A DNA stretch of 64,000 bases from Macrobrachium rosenbergii (lineage: Eukaryota > Arthropoda > Malacostraca > Decapoda > Palaemonidae). The stretch covers positions 22,834,501 through 22,898,500 of the forward strand of contig NC_089744.1 of the NCBI RefSeq assembly GCF_040412425.1. The letters are read 5' to 3'. Shown one piece after another: positions 1 through 12,151 of the stretch. The notes under the pieces were generated by a model that saw only the letters and a program-made list of their open reading frames with translations, had not been told where the DNA came from and ran no database searches. The first letter of the stretch is position 1. Each line of letters starts with the position of its first letter. A program made the position numbers and the translations under genes.

Positions 1-2
1 GA

Positions 3-798
3 TCACTGTTTGAGAAGGGTTTAGCCGCTAGTACTGTTACTACAGTCAAGTCGGCTTTACGAAAAGTGTTCTTGTATGGTTTCAAAATTGACCTCACAGA
101 CCCTTACTTTTCTTCCATCCCTAAAGCATGTGCACGTCTGAGGCCAGTAATCCGTCCACATACGGTTTCCTGGTTTTTAAATGACGTGTTGAAGTTAGCC
201 TCAGATATCGATAATCAGTCTTGCCCCTACCTTTCCTTGTTGAGGAAAACGTTCTTAGTTAGCCTAGCTTCGGGTGCTAGAATTTCAGAGCTGTCTGCAC
301 TCTCTAGGGAACCCAACCACGTCGACTTCCTTCCATCAGGGGAGGTTTTGCTGATTCCTCACCCTACCTTCCTGGCCAAAATGAAGATCCGCAGCATAGG
401 TGGTCGCCTTGGAAAATTCTCCCCCTGCCTCAAGACCTGTCCCTGTGCCCAGTTCATACTTTGAGGGCTTATTTAGACAGGTCCTCTCATCTCTTCTGGG
501 CCTCTCTATCAGGGAAGGAGGGGGTAATCTCTCTATGTCTGCTATTAGACAACAGATCCTTTACTTTATCAAGCAGGCTAACCCTGACTCAGTCCCAAGA
601 GTTCATGATATTAGAGCTGTGGCCACCTCCATTAATTACTTTCATTACATGAATTTCACGGATCTTACCAGGTACACCGGTTGGAAGTCACCCTTGGTTT
701 TCAAACGTCACTATTTGAAATCCTTAGCAGCTCTTAAATTCTCAGCAGTCGCGGCAGGGAACGTTGTTCCTCCCTCTGGTTCCCTTTCTGTTTCCTAG
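3..798 (+). pseudogene. DIRS tyrosine recombinase, frameshifted, 5' partial
   Basis: This is a tyrosine recombinase (phage-integrase fold) that would integrate the circular DIRS cDNA. The reading frame is open from the window edge. Frame 3 carries the N-terminal core-binding part and SGARISEL, which holds the first catalytic arginine. Frame 2 carries CPVHTLRAYLDRS. Frame 1 carries HDIR (catalytic His and second Arg) and W-K-S-P-L-V-F-K-R-H-Y, where Tyr is the likely nucleophile, ending at the stop near 799. The frame changes sit at about 380 (run of A) and about 515 (run of G), so both are single-base homopolymer shifts. All catalytic residues are readable when frames are followed. It could be a true pseudogene or an intact gene with sequencing errors. 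The family is clear; activity is unknown. Confidence 0.8.
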
Positions 799-1107
799 TC
801 ATTTCCTCCTCCACTGCCTCAGTTATCCCCTTACGGTCATTTCAGTCAGGCTTGCCTTGACTTCTCACCTGGCTGTGTTATCTGTGTGTGTCTAAATGAC
901 ACATTTAAGTTATAAGGTTTTCAATATTGTATAGTTATTTTGTTTATGTATATTTTTCATATTGTCATGTTAATTTTAAGCTAACAGTTTTTGTACATTA
1001 TTGTTATTGTTACTAGTGATTAAAAAATTTCTTTTTGGACCTTCGGTCTTCTGTTCCCCTTAGAATTATTATCTCTTTAGTTTATGATATTTATTTCTCT
1101 GTTAATT

Positions 1108-1141
1108 TTTCACCGGGTGACACGGTCCCCTCTCCAGAAAT
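1108..1141 (+). repeat. DIRS inverted terminal repeat (right end)
   Basis: Read as reverse complement, this 34-bp segment aligns without gaps to 13847-13880 and 38443-38476. The conserved parts are the inner block (tttcaccgg and tgacacgg) and the outermost cagaaat. Inverted termini are typical of DIRS1-group elements. Confidence 0.75.
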
Positions 1142-1254
1142 AGATTTTTCCTTCGTCAAAATCCCTTAATACAGCTTTCTACTATTCAAATAGATTTTCT
1201 ACAACTCCACTTCCATTTACCACATACATGAAAGATACAAAATTGAGACCATTC

Positions 1255-1331
<77 letters not shown>

Positions 1332-1754
1332 CCAAGGATTAAAATGACTCTAGAAATGGAAGACTTCAAGGTATAATTATCCAGATCATTCAGGAGAGAT
1401 TGTGGCACTTTTTCCCCAAGGTTGTTGGATTAAAAATAACTGAATTGGTGACAAATTAAATGAAGGTGACAGCTATGTACAGAAGTAACAGCAGATATTT
1501 GTATTCAAGGAAACTGATCACATGATTTCAGTAAAAATCAAAACCTAGGTTCCCAATGCCCTTTAGATACACCCCAATTAATAGTACAATTACCTCAAAT
1601 GGTAGTTTTAAAATTTTGCTGATACAAGAAGCAGCAAACAGGATTTGTAACTGGGAGAGATTGCTGAAAAGGTAGGACAACCAAAAATGATCTGTAAAGT
1701 TTACAGAGAATGAAAGACTGGTGCATTTGACAAGTACCCCAAATGGTGTTAAGT
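1142..1754 (+). repeat. array-unit noncoding sequence with (GA)n
   Basis: There is no gene here. The stretch resembles 20120-20790, 23190-23760 and 50100-50600. Shared landmarks are a (GA)n tract at 1259-1329, a 'ggcacttt' segment and a segment reading 'aaaatcaaaacctaggttcc'. It forms the noncoding part of the amplified unit carrying Merlin remnants. Confidence 0.7.
1259..1329 (+). repeat. (GA)n microsatellite
   Basis: About 35 perfect GA dinucleotides. A GA tract recurs at the equivalent place in other array units (5095, 8609, 12109, 20219, 34764, 44105). Confidence 0.98.
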
Positions 1755-2430
1755 AAATTTTGCTGAAAGGCATACCACAAGGTAGCAACCAGGATTTGAG
1801 ACAGGGTGGAGGGCGATGTAAATTTTGCAGAAATACCACAAGGTAGCAACCAGGATTCGTGACAGGGTGGAGGGTGATGTAAATTTTGCTGAAATACCAC
1901 AAGGTAGCAACCAGGATTCGTGACAGGGTAGAGGGTGATGTAAATTTTGCTGAAATACCACAAGGTAGCAACCAGGATTTGTGACAGGGTAGAGGGCGAT
2001 TTAAATTTTGCTGAAATACCACAAGGTAGCAACAAGGATTCGTGACAGGGGGCGATGTAAATTTTGCTGAAAGGCACACCTCAAGCTACCAACCAGGATT
2101 CGTGACAGGGTAGAGATTTAAATTTTGCTGAAAGGCACACCTCAAGCTAACCACCAGGATTTGTGACAGGGTAGAGATTTAAATTTTGCTGAAAGGCACA
2201 CCTCAAGCTAACCACCAGGATTTGTGACAGGGTAGAGATTTAAATTTTGCTGAAAGGCACACCTCAAGCTAACAACCAGGATTCGTGACCGGGTAGAGAT
2301 TTAAATTTTGCTGAAAGGCATCCCACAAGGTAGCAACAAGGATTCGTGAAAGGGTAGAGGGCAATTTAAATTTTGCTGAGGCATACTGCAAGGTAGCAAC
2401 CAGGATTCATGACAGGGTAGAGGTTGCTGA
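1755..2430 (+). repeat. about 60-bp minisatellite
   Basis: About 11 tandem copies of a unit of roughly 55-62 bp, containing aaattttgctgaaa, accacaaggtagcaac and caggattcgtgacagggt. Two subtypes occur: an earlier block with 'gaaataccacaaggtagc' and a later block with 'ggcacacctcaagctaac'. A single-copy version of this sentence sits in nearly every other array unit (for example near 9040, 20790 and 50640), so this is a local expansion of a normal unit segment. Open reading frames across it on the minus strand are a by-product of the periodicity. Confidence 0.9.
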
Positions 2431-2531
2431 AAAATTCAGGAAAACTAAAAATAATGATTGTTATGTTTGCCAAGTGAACTAGATTGTGATGCTGATGCTA
2501 GCTGACAAAAAATAACCACAATTAAGTTAAC

Positions 2532-2945
2532 CTTTTGCATTTGTTGCTGAAATGTTCAGTGACACTGATAAAGCAACACAAACCATTCACTCATGCATTT
2601 CAGACTACTCAGTTGAAACTCCGCTTATGGTGTAGTAGGTCAACTATCTCCCAGAAACCACAATTACATCAGATTGCTGAAGTTATACAACAGTGCTCAG
2701 AAAAACTACATCCTGCATAACAGTTAATCACAGTATCAAACTTCAGTTAGTGACCTGGTGGTGCTTTTGTACAGTCGCAGTCTCTCATTCTCAAAAGGGT
2801 CACTTTGCCCAGACAGTACACACAATAGTACAACAGCTATTTTTCTACGAAAGTTTCTACTCTATTAGATGTTGGGCATCCATTTTGGGCAATTCTGAAG
2901 GTAGAGTATATTGTAACAGCTCAGCAGCTTTCTTACATCCTTGGT
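2532..2945 (+). pseudogene. Merlin-type transposase remnant 1
   Basis: This is a decayed C-terminal half of an IS1595/ISXO2-like (Merlin superfamily) DDE transposase. Readable blocks in shifting frames are a GTDxxT-like start, PETTI around 2655, TVNHSIKL near 2722 and RCWASIL near 2870. They align in order with the better copy at 27360-27790 (FGGIDRET, LPETTIISDCW, GVPCPFRAFLD). No continuous frame remains, and the usual 'yPL' tail is disrupted at 2905-2945. Confidence 0.6.
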
Positions 2946-4166
2946 AAAAGGTCTGCTATTGCAGCCAAAAACAACTAATCCAGACAAATTCTACAGTCAA
3001 CAGCAAGCAACCACATTAGGCAAAAGAAAAGAGGTTGGCACTCCGAACAAATTCAACTCTTATTTTGTGACTGTTGGTCACACACAGTTCCTTCATGCCT
3101 TAGTCCCATCAATGCTTTACCAGAGCCTGTGATGGCATAAAAAAGCTTTAACTATATAGGAAGGTCAATTCAAAGACTAGATTAGGCAAGATTTGAGTCT
3201 ACCAGCAGTGGGAAGGTTGTGGATAAAATGCAGCGATGTCAACTCTTCAGGTCTGAAGATACCCATAATTACTGATAAAGACCCCCATAATTATTGATAC
3301 AAGTAAACTTCAAATGGTAATTGTCTCACTCTTGCTGATACAGGCAGCAGACATGATGCAGCAGACATGATACAGCAACCAGGATTCGTAACAGGACAGA
3401 CTGTTGTGAAAAATTCAGGAAAACCATAAAACAAAACCATAAAACAATCTATAAAGTTCACAAGTGAACCAGACTGTGTAGCTGATGCATTAGTTGACAA
3501 AAACTATCTCCAATTAATGAAAAAACTTCCCATAGTCAATCCCAGATGTAAAATTTAAACCTGAAATTCTTAAGGCTATTCAAGAAAAGTTATTTTACGA
3601 TTGAGGACGTAACATGTGACGAGATGACCTGTTATGTCCAAAATGACACTGGAATGTGGTAACAGGGTAATCATTTAATAAAGCACATCTTGGTAATAAC
3701 TCTAAACTACAGTATTGAGAAATAAGATACCCGACTATTAGTTAATTTGAGAAATAGCAAAACTTTGGATTCAGAAATTTACGAACAGCAGCAAATATTT
3801 TTCTTTCATATGAATGTAAAAGTCTTTAAATGTGGCTTTGTAATGTTCAGTCAAGTCTGTAATAAACAATTATGAGTTAACCAAGCAATATGTTGTAAAG
3901 GCCGTTTGTTACCTTCACCGTCAGCGTGAAGCAAATAAAAAAACAGCGCTATAACTGTGTAGATTTGACTATTACAGTAATATGAAATATGCCCTATAAT
4001 AAAGAATCTCAGAATTTGTTTACACTATAAAATCTTCCATGAAATGAGTCAAGATTAAACAGTAACACTTAGTGACAAGCTGAGATTATGTCACAGCCTC
4101 ATGCAAGGGCTACACCTATTAACAGCTATTCTATTTAAGTTCAGATACTATATCTAGAAAGTATAC
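2946..4166 (+). repeat. array-unit noncoding sequence with LINE 3' remnant
   Basis: There is no gene here. 2946-3560 is the downstream part of a Merlin-bearing unit and is closely similar to 6350-6980. 3680-4105 resembles the 3' end of a CR1/L2-like LINE also seen at 43075-43330 (shared words include 'tttgactatt' and 'cataataaagaatct'-like sequence). 4106-4166 leads into the 3.5-kb tandem block. Confidence 0.6.
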
Positions 4167-5092
4167 CTAGCAAGTGTTGCATGCCCACTTTAGGCTTATC
4201 TGAAATTGTTTATCCATGACATTGTTTATCCACTCAACTGCTGCCCAATACCCACTGCACAAGATATGCTATCCCAGGCTGAAGAAATGTCCAGGCCTTC
4301 TCAAATTCTGCAACAAGCAGGCTGAAGCCCAACAAATTGAACTCTGCCACTTATGACTGTTGGTCAAGCAGTCTAGAGGCCTCTTTCAAACATGAAAGTT
4401 CCACCAACACTTTACCAAAGCCTGTTATGGCAAGAGCCTGCTTAGTCAAATCCAACCCCCACAATTACAGCATGTTACTTCAAGACTGGGGTTAAGTGAG
4501 ACTAGGGTCTGACAGCGCTGGAGGGACAATAGTTATCATAAGGCTTACCTCTTCAGCCAAAACACTCACTCGCTAATAAAGTGGAGGGAGGGATCCTGAA
4601 TGTTAGTCTAATACAAGTTGAATTATGTGTAATAGTAAGTTCATTAACAGATAAGAAATTAGATATGGGATAGGCAAAAGGCTATATACCTTGAAGTGTC
4701 ACAGAATTACAATAATCCAGTTCATTTTAGGACATTTGAAATATGTTGCTAAAAACTAGGGATCTGGAACACTAATTGCAAGGACCTAGAGTAAAGTAAC
4801 TTCAGAAAATAGGCTTAATGTGATAACCCATGCAGATTAACTTTGAGCTGAAGATACTGACGCAGCCACTTCAATTTAATATGTACCCTTTGTTAATTCA
4901 ACTGGATCTCTCATGAAGAAAGTATTCTACCTGAACTAAAACTTCAAAACATTGTAAAATGTTACTGGAACATTCTTATTTAAGGGGTTTTAATTTTTTT
5001 CACAAATCTTAATAGAGCATTTTTACCTATTTACAAATTTCTAGCCAAATATTTTTAGTACCATATATACAAAAATTTACATAACCAAGACC

Positions 5093-5094
<2 letters not shown>

Positions 5095-5168
<74 letters not shown>
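5095..5168 (+). repeat. (GA)n microsatellite
   Basis: About 37 GA repeats followed by a 10-base G run; the copy B equivalent (8609-8661) is shorter. Confidence 0.98.
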
Positions 5169-5172
<4 letters not shown>

Positions 5173-5934
5173 GGGGGGGGCATAAATTGTCAGTTTAACC
5201 TGCCATTTAGGAAACAAGCCAAAATGCACGATTAACCAGTACTACTGAATGGGACGACCCACCAACACCCCAAATCATTCAGGAGAGATATTGTGGCACT
5301 TTAATCATTAAGGCTGAATTAATAGCAAATTAAATGACAGCTGCTAGTGTACAGGAGAAAACTAATAGATATGTAGCCAAGGAAACAATGTGCTACTAGT
5401 AATGAGATCAACAGGATTTTCATAAACCAAAAATTGAGTATGGTAATACCCTTAAAGATATACAGATTGATACAAGTCTACCTCAAATGGCACACAGGGG
5501 TGCACGCGCACACAGACACACACACAGACACACAAGATGCAGGAACAAGGGCTAGTGACAGGGTAGAGGGTGCTGAAAAAAAAATTACAGTAACCAAAAA
5601 TAATTATCTTTGGTGCCGTTGCTGCAATAGTTGACAAACACTATCCAGTCAATGGTAAAACTTTCTAGAATCAATCACCAATGTAAGGAAGTGTTTTAAA
5701 CCTCTTTGGCAGGTGGGTAGGCCCACACTCAAATTTGAACCTGAAATTCAAAGCTATTCATGAAAAAGGAGATCTAGTTATGTCACAGAATGTGCAACAT
5801 GTGTGATGTGATAACCTGTTTAATGTTAAAAATGTCAACAGCTTATGGTAACTGAGCTGGTAATTTTAAGTTCCAGGCTCATCATTCAAACAACCCATTT
5901 GGTTTTGTTAACTGCAATAGCCTAAGTAAGTTAA

Positions 5935-6345
5935 GCTTTTGCTTTTATTGCTCTATGTTCGGTGATACTGAATCAAACAACTCATTCACTAAGGCATTCC
6001 AAACTGCTCAGCTGAAACAGTTCGGCTTTTGCTTTTATTGCTTGATGTTTGGTGATACTGACAACGAAACAATACCTTCGCTCAGGCGTTCCAGACAGCT
6101 CGGCTGAAACACCACTGCTTGTTGTTGGACAATTACTGCATCTTCCAGAAACCACAATTATTTCCAACAGCTGGAAGTTGTACAACAGCATTCAAAAATG
6201 TATACCATCATAACAGTATTAAACTTCGGTTAGAGTGACCTGGAGGTGCTTTTGTATAGTCGGTGTCTCTTTCTCAAAAGAGATCACTTTGCCCAGACAG
6301 TACACACAATAGTACAACAGCTATTTTTCTATGAAAGTTTCTACT
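5935..6345 (+). pseudogene. Merlin-type transposase remnant 2
   Basis: A degenerate Merlin transposase piece. It begins with two tandem copies of the 'gcttttgcttttattgct' plus FGDTD segment (period about 85 bp), then QKPQLFP (shifted from PETTI) near 6150, then the S-Q-K/QTVHT region near 6270. The block encoding G-V-x-H-P-F-W-A-F-L, present in other remnants, is deleted here at about 6345, joining directly to downstream unit sequence. Confidence 0.55.
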
Positions 6346-7382
6346 CTATACAGAATTATGCCCTTGGCAAAAGATCTGCTGTTGCAGCCAAAAACAACTA
6401 ATCCAGACAAATTCTACAGTCAACAGCAAGCAACCACAGACGGCAAAAGAAAAGAGGTTGGCACTCCGAACAAATTCAACTCTTATTGGGCGACCGTTGG
6501 TCACACACATTTAAAGAGTTCCTTCATGCCTTAGTCCCATCAACACTTTACCAGAGCCTGTGATGGCATAAAGCTTTAACTATCTATAGGAAGGTCAATT
6601 CAAGACTAGATTAGGCAAGATTTGAGTCTAGCAGCAGTGGGAAGGTTGTGGATAAAATGCAGCAATGTCAACTCTTCAGGTCTGAAGATACCCATAATTA
6701 CTGATAAAGACACCCATAATTATTGATACAAGTCAGCTTCAAATGGTAATTGTCTCACGCTCGCTGATACAGGCAGCAGACACTATGCACCAGACATGAT
6801 ACAGCAACCAGGATTCGTAACAGGACAGACAGAAGTGAAAATTCAGGAAAACCATAAAACAATCTATAAAGTTTACAAGTGAACTAGACTGTGTAGTTGA
6901 TGCATTAGTTGACAAAAACTCTCCAGTTAATGAAAAATCTTCCCATAGTCAATCCCAGATGTATAATTTAAACCTGAAATTCTTAAGGCTATTCAAGAAA
7001 ACGAGTTATTTTACGACTGAACGTGATGAGATGACCGGTTATGTCCAAAATGATGCAAACGTGGTAACAATCATTTAATAAAAAGCACACCTTTGTAATA
7101 ACTCTGTAAACTACAGTATTGAGGAACGATAAGATACCTGACTATTGGTTAATTTGAGAAATAGCAAAACTTTGGATTCAGAAATTTAAGAGAACAGCAT
7201 CAAGTATTTTTATTTCATATAAATGTAAAAAAATATGAGTCTTGAAATGTTGCTTAGTAATGTCATGTATGTAAGAGTTAATCATGCAAAATATTATAAT
7301 AGGCTGTTACCTTCACTGTCAGCAGTAAAAGAAAATGCCTCCCTAACCCCACCTAACCCTCCACACATTGATCAGTGGTGGT

Positions 7383-7626
7383 CCACGTTATGTGGAACAC
7401 TAATACACATTGTGATAAGGTCTTGTCAGGCATGAGTCCAGTAGTCCATAGGTATTTTCATCAGTCAACACTTTAATCTCCTACATTGGCTACAGCATCT
7501 TATGCCACGTTATGTGGAACACTTAATACACATTGTGATAAGGTCTTGTCAGGCATGAGTCCAGTAGTCCATAGGTATTTTCATCAGTCAACACTTTAAT
7601 CTCCTACATTGGCTAAAGCAGCTTAA
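7383..7626 (+). repeat. 122-bp direct tandem repeat (two copies)
   Basis: The segment beginning ccacgttatgtggaacact occurs at 7383 and again at 7505, with almost identical sequence to about 7626. The same pair is carried in copy B (about 10868-11110), so it predates the 3.5-kb duplication. Confidence 0.9.
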
Positions 7627-8606
7627 ATACCTTATGAAGTGTTCTATGAAAAGGCATGGGTGATTGTCAGTTTACTGCAACTAGCAAGTGTTGCATGCCC
7701 ACTTTAGGCTTATCTGAAATTGTTTATCCATGACATTGTTTATCCACTCAACTGCTGCCCAATACCCACTGCACAAGATATGCTATCCCAGGCTGAAGAA
7801 ATGTCCAGGCCTTCTCAAATTCTGCAACAAGCAGGCTGAAGCCCAACAAATTGAACTCTGCCACTTATGACTGTTGGTCAAGCAGTCTAGAGGCCTCTTT
7901 CAAACATGAAAGTTCCACCAACACTTTACCAAAGCCTGTTATGGCAAGAGCCTGCTTAGTCAAATCCAACCCCCACAATTACAGCATGTTACTTCAAGAC
8001 TGGGGTTAAGTGAGACTAGGGTCTGACAGCGCTGGAGGGACAATAGTTATCATAAGGCTTACCTCTTCAGCCAAAACACTCACTCGCTAATAAAGTGGAG
8101 GGAGGGATCCTGAATGTTAGTCTAATACAAGTTGAATTATGTGTAATAGTAAGTTCATTAACAGATAAGAAATTAGATATGGGATAGGCAAAAGGCTATA
8201 TACCTTGAAGTGTCACAGAATTACAATAATCCAGTTCATTTTAGGACATTTGAAATATGTTGCTAAAAAACTAGGGATCTGGAACACTAATTGCAAGGAC
8301 CTAGAGTAAAGTAACTTCAGAAAATAGGCTTAATGTGATAACCCATGCAGATTAACTTTGAGCTGAAGATACTGACGCAGCCACTTCAATTTAATATGTA
8401 CCCTTTGTTAATTCAACTGGATCTCTCATGAAGAAAGTATTCTACCTGAACTAAAACTTCAAAACATTGTAAAATGTTACTGGAACATTCTTATTTAAGG
8501 GGTTTTAATTTTTTCACAAATCTTAATAGAGCATTTTTACCTATTTACAAATTTCTAGCCAAATATTTTTAGTACCATATATACAAAAATTTACATAACC
8601 AAGACC

Positions 8607-8608
<2 letters not shown>

Positions 8609-8661
<53 letters not shown>
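8609..8661 (+). repeat. (GA)n microsatellite
   Basis: About 26 GA repeats, the copy B counterpart of 5095-5168. Confidence 0.98.
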
Positions 8662-8664
<3 letters not shown>

Positions 8665-9418
8665 GGGCATAAATTGTCAGTTTAACCTGCCATTTAGGAA
8701 ACAAGCCAAAATGCACGATTAACCAGTACTACTGAATGGGACGACCCACCAACACCCCAAATCATTCAGGAGAGATATTGTGGCACTTTAATCATTAAGG
8801 CTGAATTAATAGCAAATTAAATGACAGCTGCTAGTGTACAGGAGAAAACTAATAGATATGTAGCCAAGGAAACAATGTGCTACTAGTAATGAGATCAACA
8901 GGATTTTCATAAACCAAAAATTGAGTATGGTAATACCCTTAAAGATATACAGATTGATACAAGTCTACCTCAAATGGCACACAGGGGTGCACGCGCACAC
9001 AGACACACACACAGACACACAAGATGCAGGAACAAGGGCTAGTGACAGGGTAGAGGGTGCTGAAAAAAATTACAGTAACCAAAAATAATTATCTTTGGTG
9101 CCGTTGCTGCAATAGTTGACAAACACTATCCAGTCAATGGTAAAACTTTCTAGAATCAATCACCAATGTAAGGAAGTGTTTTAAACCTCTTTGGCAGGTG
9201 GGTAGGCCCACACTCAAATTTGAACCTGAAATTCAAAGCTATTCATGAAAAAGGAGATCTAGTTATGTCACAGAATGTGCAACATGTGTGATGTGATAAC
9301 CTGTTTAATGTTAAAAATGTCAACAGCTTATGGTAACTGAGCTGGTAATTTTAAGTTCCAGGCTCATCATTCAAACAACCCATTTGGTTTTGTTAACTGC
9401 AATAGCCTAAGTAAGTTA

Positions 9419-9830
9419 AGCTTTTGCTTTTATTGCTCTATGTTCGGTGATACTGAATCAAACAACTCATTCACTAAGGCATTCCAAACTGCTCAGCTGA
9501 AACAGTTCGGCTTTTGCTTTTATTGCTTGATGTTTGGTGATACTGACAACGAAACAATACCTTTCGCTCAGGCGTTCCAGACAGCTCGGCTGAAACACCA
9601 CTGCTTGTTGTTGGACAATTACTGCATCTTCCAGAAACCACAATTATTTCCAACAGCTGGAAGTTGTACAACAGCATTCAAAAATGTATACCATCATAAC
9701 AGTATTAAACTTCGGTTAGAGTGACCTGGAGGTGCTTTTGTATAGTCGGTGTCTCTTTCTCAAAAGAGATCACTTTGCCCAGACAGTACACACAATAGTA
9801 CAACAGCTATTTTTCTATGAAAGTTTCTAC
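9419..9830 (+). pseudogene. Merlin-type transposase remnant 3
   Basis: The copy B counterpart of remnant 2, with the same two-fold repeated start and the same internal deletion. One extra T (aatacctttcgc) changes the apparent reading frame and joins the two repeated segments in a single short open frame, an illustration of homopolymer noise. Confidence 0.55.
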
Positions 9831-11551
9831 TCTATACAGAATTATGCCCTTGGCAAAAGATCTGCTGTTGCAGCCAAAAACAACTAATCCAGACAAATTC
9901 TACAGTCAACAGCAAGCAACCACAGACGGCAAAAGAAAAGAGGTTGGCACTCGAACAAATTCAACTCTTATTGGGCGACCGTTGGTCACACACATTTAAA
10001 GAGTTCCTTCATGCCTTAGTCCCATCAACACTTTACCAGAGCCTGTGATGGCATAAAGCTTTAACTATCTATAGGAAGGTCAATTCAAGACTAGATTAGG
10101 CAAGATTTGAGTCTAGCAGCAGTGGGAAGGTTGTGGATAAAATGCAGCAATGTCAACTCTTCAGGTCTGAAGATACCCATAATTACTGATAAAGACACCC
10201 ATAATTATTGATACAAGTCAGCTTCAAATGGTAATTGTCTCACGCTCGCTGATACAGGCAGCAGACACTATGCACCAGACATGATACAGCAACCAGGATT
10301 CGTAACAGGACAGACAGAAGTGAAAAATTCAGGAAAACCATAAAACAATCTATAAAGTTTACAAGTGAACTAGACTGTGTAGTTGATGCATTAGTTGACA
10401 AAAACTCTCCAGTTAATGAAAAATCTTCCCATAGTCAATCCCAGATGTATAATTTAAACCTGAAATTCTTAAGGCTATTCAAGAAAACGAGTTATTTTAC
10501 GACTGAACGTGATGAGATGACCGGTTATGTCCAAAATGATGCAAACGTGGTAACAATCATTTAATAAAAAGCACACCTTTGTAATAACTCTGTAAACTAC
10601 AGTATTGAGGAACGATAAGATACCTGACTATTGGTTAATTTGAGAAATAGCAAAACTTTGGATTCAGAAATTTAAGAGAACAGCATCAAGTATTTTTATT
10701 TCATATAAATGTAAAAAATATGAGTCTTGAAATGTTGCTTAGTAATGTCATGTATGTAAGAGTTAATCATGCAAAATATTATAATAGGCTGTTACCTTCA
10801 CTGTCAGCAGTAAAAGAAAATGCCTCCCTAACCCCACCTAACCCTCCACACATTGATCAGTGGTGGTCCACGTTATGTGGAACACTAATACACATTGTGA
10901 TAAGGTCTTGTCAGGCATGAGTCCAGTAGTCCATAGGTATTTTCATCAGTCAACACTTTAATCTCCTACATTGGCTACAGCATCTTATGCCACGTTATGT
11001 GGAACACTTAATACACATTGTGATAAGGTCTTGTCAGGCATGAGTCCAGTAGTCCATAGGTATTTTCATCAGTCAACACTTTAATCTCCTACATTGGCTA
11101 AAGCAGCTTAAATACCTTATGAAGTGTTCTATGAAAAGGCATGGGTGATTGTCAGTTTACTGCAACTAGCAAGTGTTGTATGCCCACTTTAGGCTTATCT
11201 GAAATTGTTTATCCACTCAACTGCTGCCCAATACCCACTGCACAAGATGTGCTATCCCAGGCTGAAAAAAAGATGTCCAGACCACCTCCAATTCTGCAAC
11301 AAGCAGGTTGAAGCCCATAACAAATTAAACTTTGCCACTTATGACTGTTGGTCAAGCAGTCTAGGCGCCTCTTTCATACCTGTGAGTTCCACCACCACTT
11401 TACCAATGCCTGTTAAGGCATGGCCTGCTTAGTCAAAAACAACCACCACAATTATGGCAAAGTTAATTCAAGACTGGGGTTAAGCAAGACTTGGGTCTGA
11501 CAGCGCTGGAGGGACACTTGATAGCTACCATAAGGCTTACCTCTTCAGCCG

Positions 11552-11555
<4 letters not shown>

Positions 11556-11593
<38 letters not shown>
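11556..11593 (+). repeat. (TG)n microsatellite
   Basis: About 18 TG repeats in a position occupied by other sequence in the neighbouring units. Confidence 0.95.
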
Positions 11594-11594
<1 letters not shown>

Positions 11595-12105
11595 CCTGAA
11601 TGTTAGTCTAATACAAGTGAATTTATGTGTAATAGTAAGTTTATCAACAGATAAGACAAAAATCACATAATAGATATGGCACAGGCAAAAGGCTATATAC
11701 CTTGAAGACTGTCACAGAATTACAACACAATCCAGTTCATTTTAGGACATTTGAAATATGTTGCTAAAAAACTATTAAGGATTTGGAACCCTAATTGCAA
11801 GGACCTTAAAAGTAACTTCAGAAAATAGGTTTAATGTGATAACCCATGCAGATTAACTGAGCTGAAGATACTGACGCAGCTACAGCCACTTCAATTTAAT
11901 ATGTATTCCTTTGTTAATTCAACTGGATCCCTCTCATGAAGAAAGTATTCTACCTGAACTAAAACTTCAAAACATTGTAAAATGTTACTGGAACATAATG
12001 GGGTTAATTTTTTTTTTTTCACAAACATAGCATTTTTACCCATTTACAAATTTCTAGCCAAATTTCAGTTCTAGTACCATATATACAAAAATTTACATAA
12101 CAGAC

Positions 12106-12108
<3 letters not shown>

Positions 12109-12146
<38 letters not shown>
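12109..12146 (+). repeat. (AG)n microsatellite
   Basis: About 19 AG repeats at the unit's usual GA position. Confidence 0.95.

Positions 12147-12151
<5 letters not shown>

Larger units (their letters stand above)
1..1141 (+). mobile_element. DIRS-like retrotransposon, 3' part
   Basis: The window opens inside a DIRS-type element, a retrotransposon that integrates with a tyrosine recombinase instead of a DDE integrase. Visible parts are the recombinase (3-798), a 3' untranslated stretch (799-1107) and a terminal repeat (1108-1141). The terminal repeat is the inverted counterpart of the left end of the DIRS fragment at 13847. The element ends inside an array unit: the sequence after it (aatagatttt) matches unit sequence near 20136 and 23211. 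Gag and reverse transcriptase would lie left of the window. Confidence 0.8.
4167..7680 (+). repeat. 3.5-kb tandem duplication, copy A
   Basis: This 3514-bp block is followed directly by a nearly identical block (7681-11165). It contains Merlin remnant 2, a (GA)n tract, a poly-G run at 5171-5180, a short CA-rich segment near 5511-5540 and an internal 122-bp tandem repeat. Differences from copy B are mostly single-base changes in homopolymer length plus the GA-tract length. Every open frame in it is short and is a shadow of repeat sequence. Confidence 0.9.
7681..11165 (+). repeat. 3.5-kb tandem duplication, copy B
   Basis: This 3485-bp block is nearly identical to 4167-7680, in the same orientation, with no spacer. 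Seen differences include aataccttcgc versus aatacctttcgc, gcactccgaac versus gcactcgaac, and several A-run or T-run lengths. The next block (from 11166) starts with the same sentence but is clearly more diverged, so copies A and B are a recent local event inside an older array. Confidence 0.9.

Noticed and set aside
1528..2079. Long minus-strand open frames (up to 183 codons)
   Set aside because: Produced by the 60-bp minisatellite periodicity; peptide repeats follow the DNA repeat.
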